Shown here piece by piece: positions 32,223-32,274 of a stretch of DNA of 32,274 nucleotides. Made by a program: the position numbers and the translations under genes. Under the pieces are notes generated by a model. The model was not told where the DNA came from and did not search any database. It worked only from the letters and a program-made list of their open reading frames with translations. Position 1 is the first letter of the stretch. Every line of letters begins with the position of its first letter. The DNA comes from Muribaculaceae bacterium (GTDB lineage Bacteria > Bacteroidota > Bacteroidia > Bacteroidales > Muribaculaceae): contig JAIDKG010000046.1 of NCBI GenBank assembly GCA_029051525.1, positions 1 through 32,274 of the forward strand, given 5' to 3'.

Positions 32223-32274
32223 TTACGTAATAGGAACACCGAGAGCCTCCAGTTGGGCCTTGTCCTTGCTGGAG
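32223..32274 (-). CDS. possible C-terminal end of a minus-strand gene (cut by the window)
   Basis: The minus strand reads SSKDKAQLEALGVPIT and a TAA at 32223-32225. The codons are GC-rich and typical of the core genome rather than of the AT-rich island. If real, it marks the right border of the island. Seventeen codons are too few to name it. Confidence 0.3.
   Translation of the reverse strand, partial: SSKDKAQLEALGVPIT

Overview
The window looks like chromosome of a Gram-negative gut-type member of the Bacteroidales. Muribaculaceae is my best guess because of the GC-rich core; Rikenellaceae is possible. Supporting signs are the Bacteroidota-type promoter elements (-7 TAnnTTTG, sometimes with TTTG about 20 bp upstream), the parA-parB-DUF5683-LysM transglycosylase cluster, a lipoprotein LptE followed by secG, and the near absence of Shine-Dalgarno sites. 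The assignment rests on gene families and style, not on a marker-gene comparison.

Layout. (1) 1-174: a structured non-coding stretch ending in a bidirectional terminator. (2) 175-5455, minus: parA, parB, a DUF5683 membrane protein, an MltD-like LysM transglycosylase and a membrane-anchored coiled-coil protein, i.e. chromosome segregation next to envelope maintenance. (3) 5526-6947, minus: a MATE exporter. (4) 7064-9785, minus: a three-gene overlapping operon of a glycosyltransferase, a Stealth-type sugar-phosphate transferase and an LpxL-like acyltransferase. Its leader carries two tandem palindromes. (5) 9934-10947, plus: a divergent GT2 glycosyltransferase. (6) 11111-16051, plus: TolC, HlyD and two ABC-2 permeases, a tripartite exporter with no ATPase gene of its own, then a complete MsbA-like ABC exporter (16197-18044). 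(7) 18118-19239: a PurN (GAR transformylase) fused through a Pro/Ala linker to a C-terminal CD225/dispanin-like membrane domain. (8) 19266-21819: a sigma-54 activator, lptE, a small hypothetical and secG. (9) 22045-24905: a compact operon of a steroid 5-alpha-reductase homologue, an Old Yellow Enzyme-type flavin oxidoreductase and a short-chain dehydrogenase, best read as a 3-oxo-delta4 steroid/bile-acid reduction module. (10) 25022-26206, minus: purT. (11) 26235-26544: a palindrome, a 19-unit 9-bp minisatellite and a perfect 19-bp-stem hairpin. (12) 26530-28236, minus: a lipoprotein with OmpA-like and TPR regions. (13) 28529-28601: tRNA-Lys(CTT) behind a canonical promoter.

From about 28.65 kb to the right edge the DNA is visibly AT-rich and codes for poorly known proteins: an HTH protein, two proteins that may share a uracil-DNA-glycosylase-like fold (one apparently truncated), and an FtsK-like motor domain whose Walker A and Walker B residues are both degenerate. 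This stretch begins next to the tRNA gene, where a 17-nt internal piece of the tRNA is duplicated, so it looks like an acquired island. Two candidate small ORFs each end exactly 3 nt before the next gene.

The strongest leads are the PurN-CD225 fusion, the three-enzyme steroid-reduction operon and the AT-rich island with the dead FtsK-like protein.
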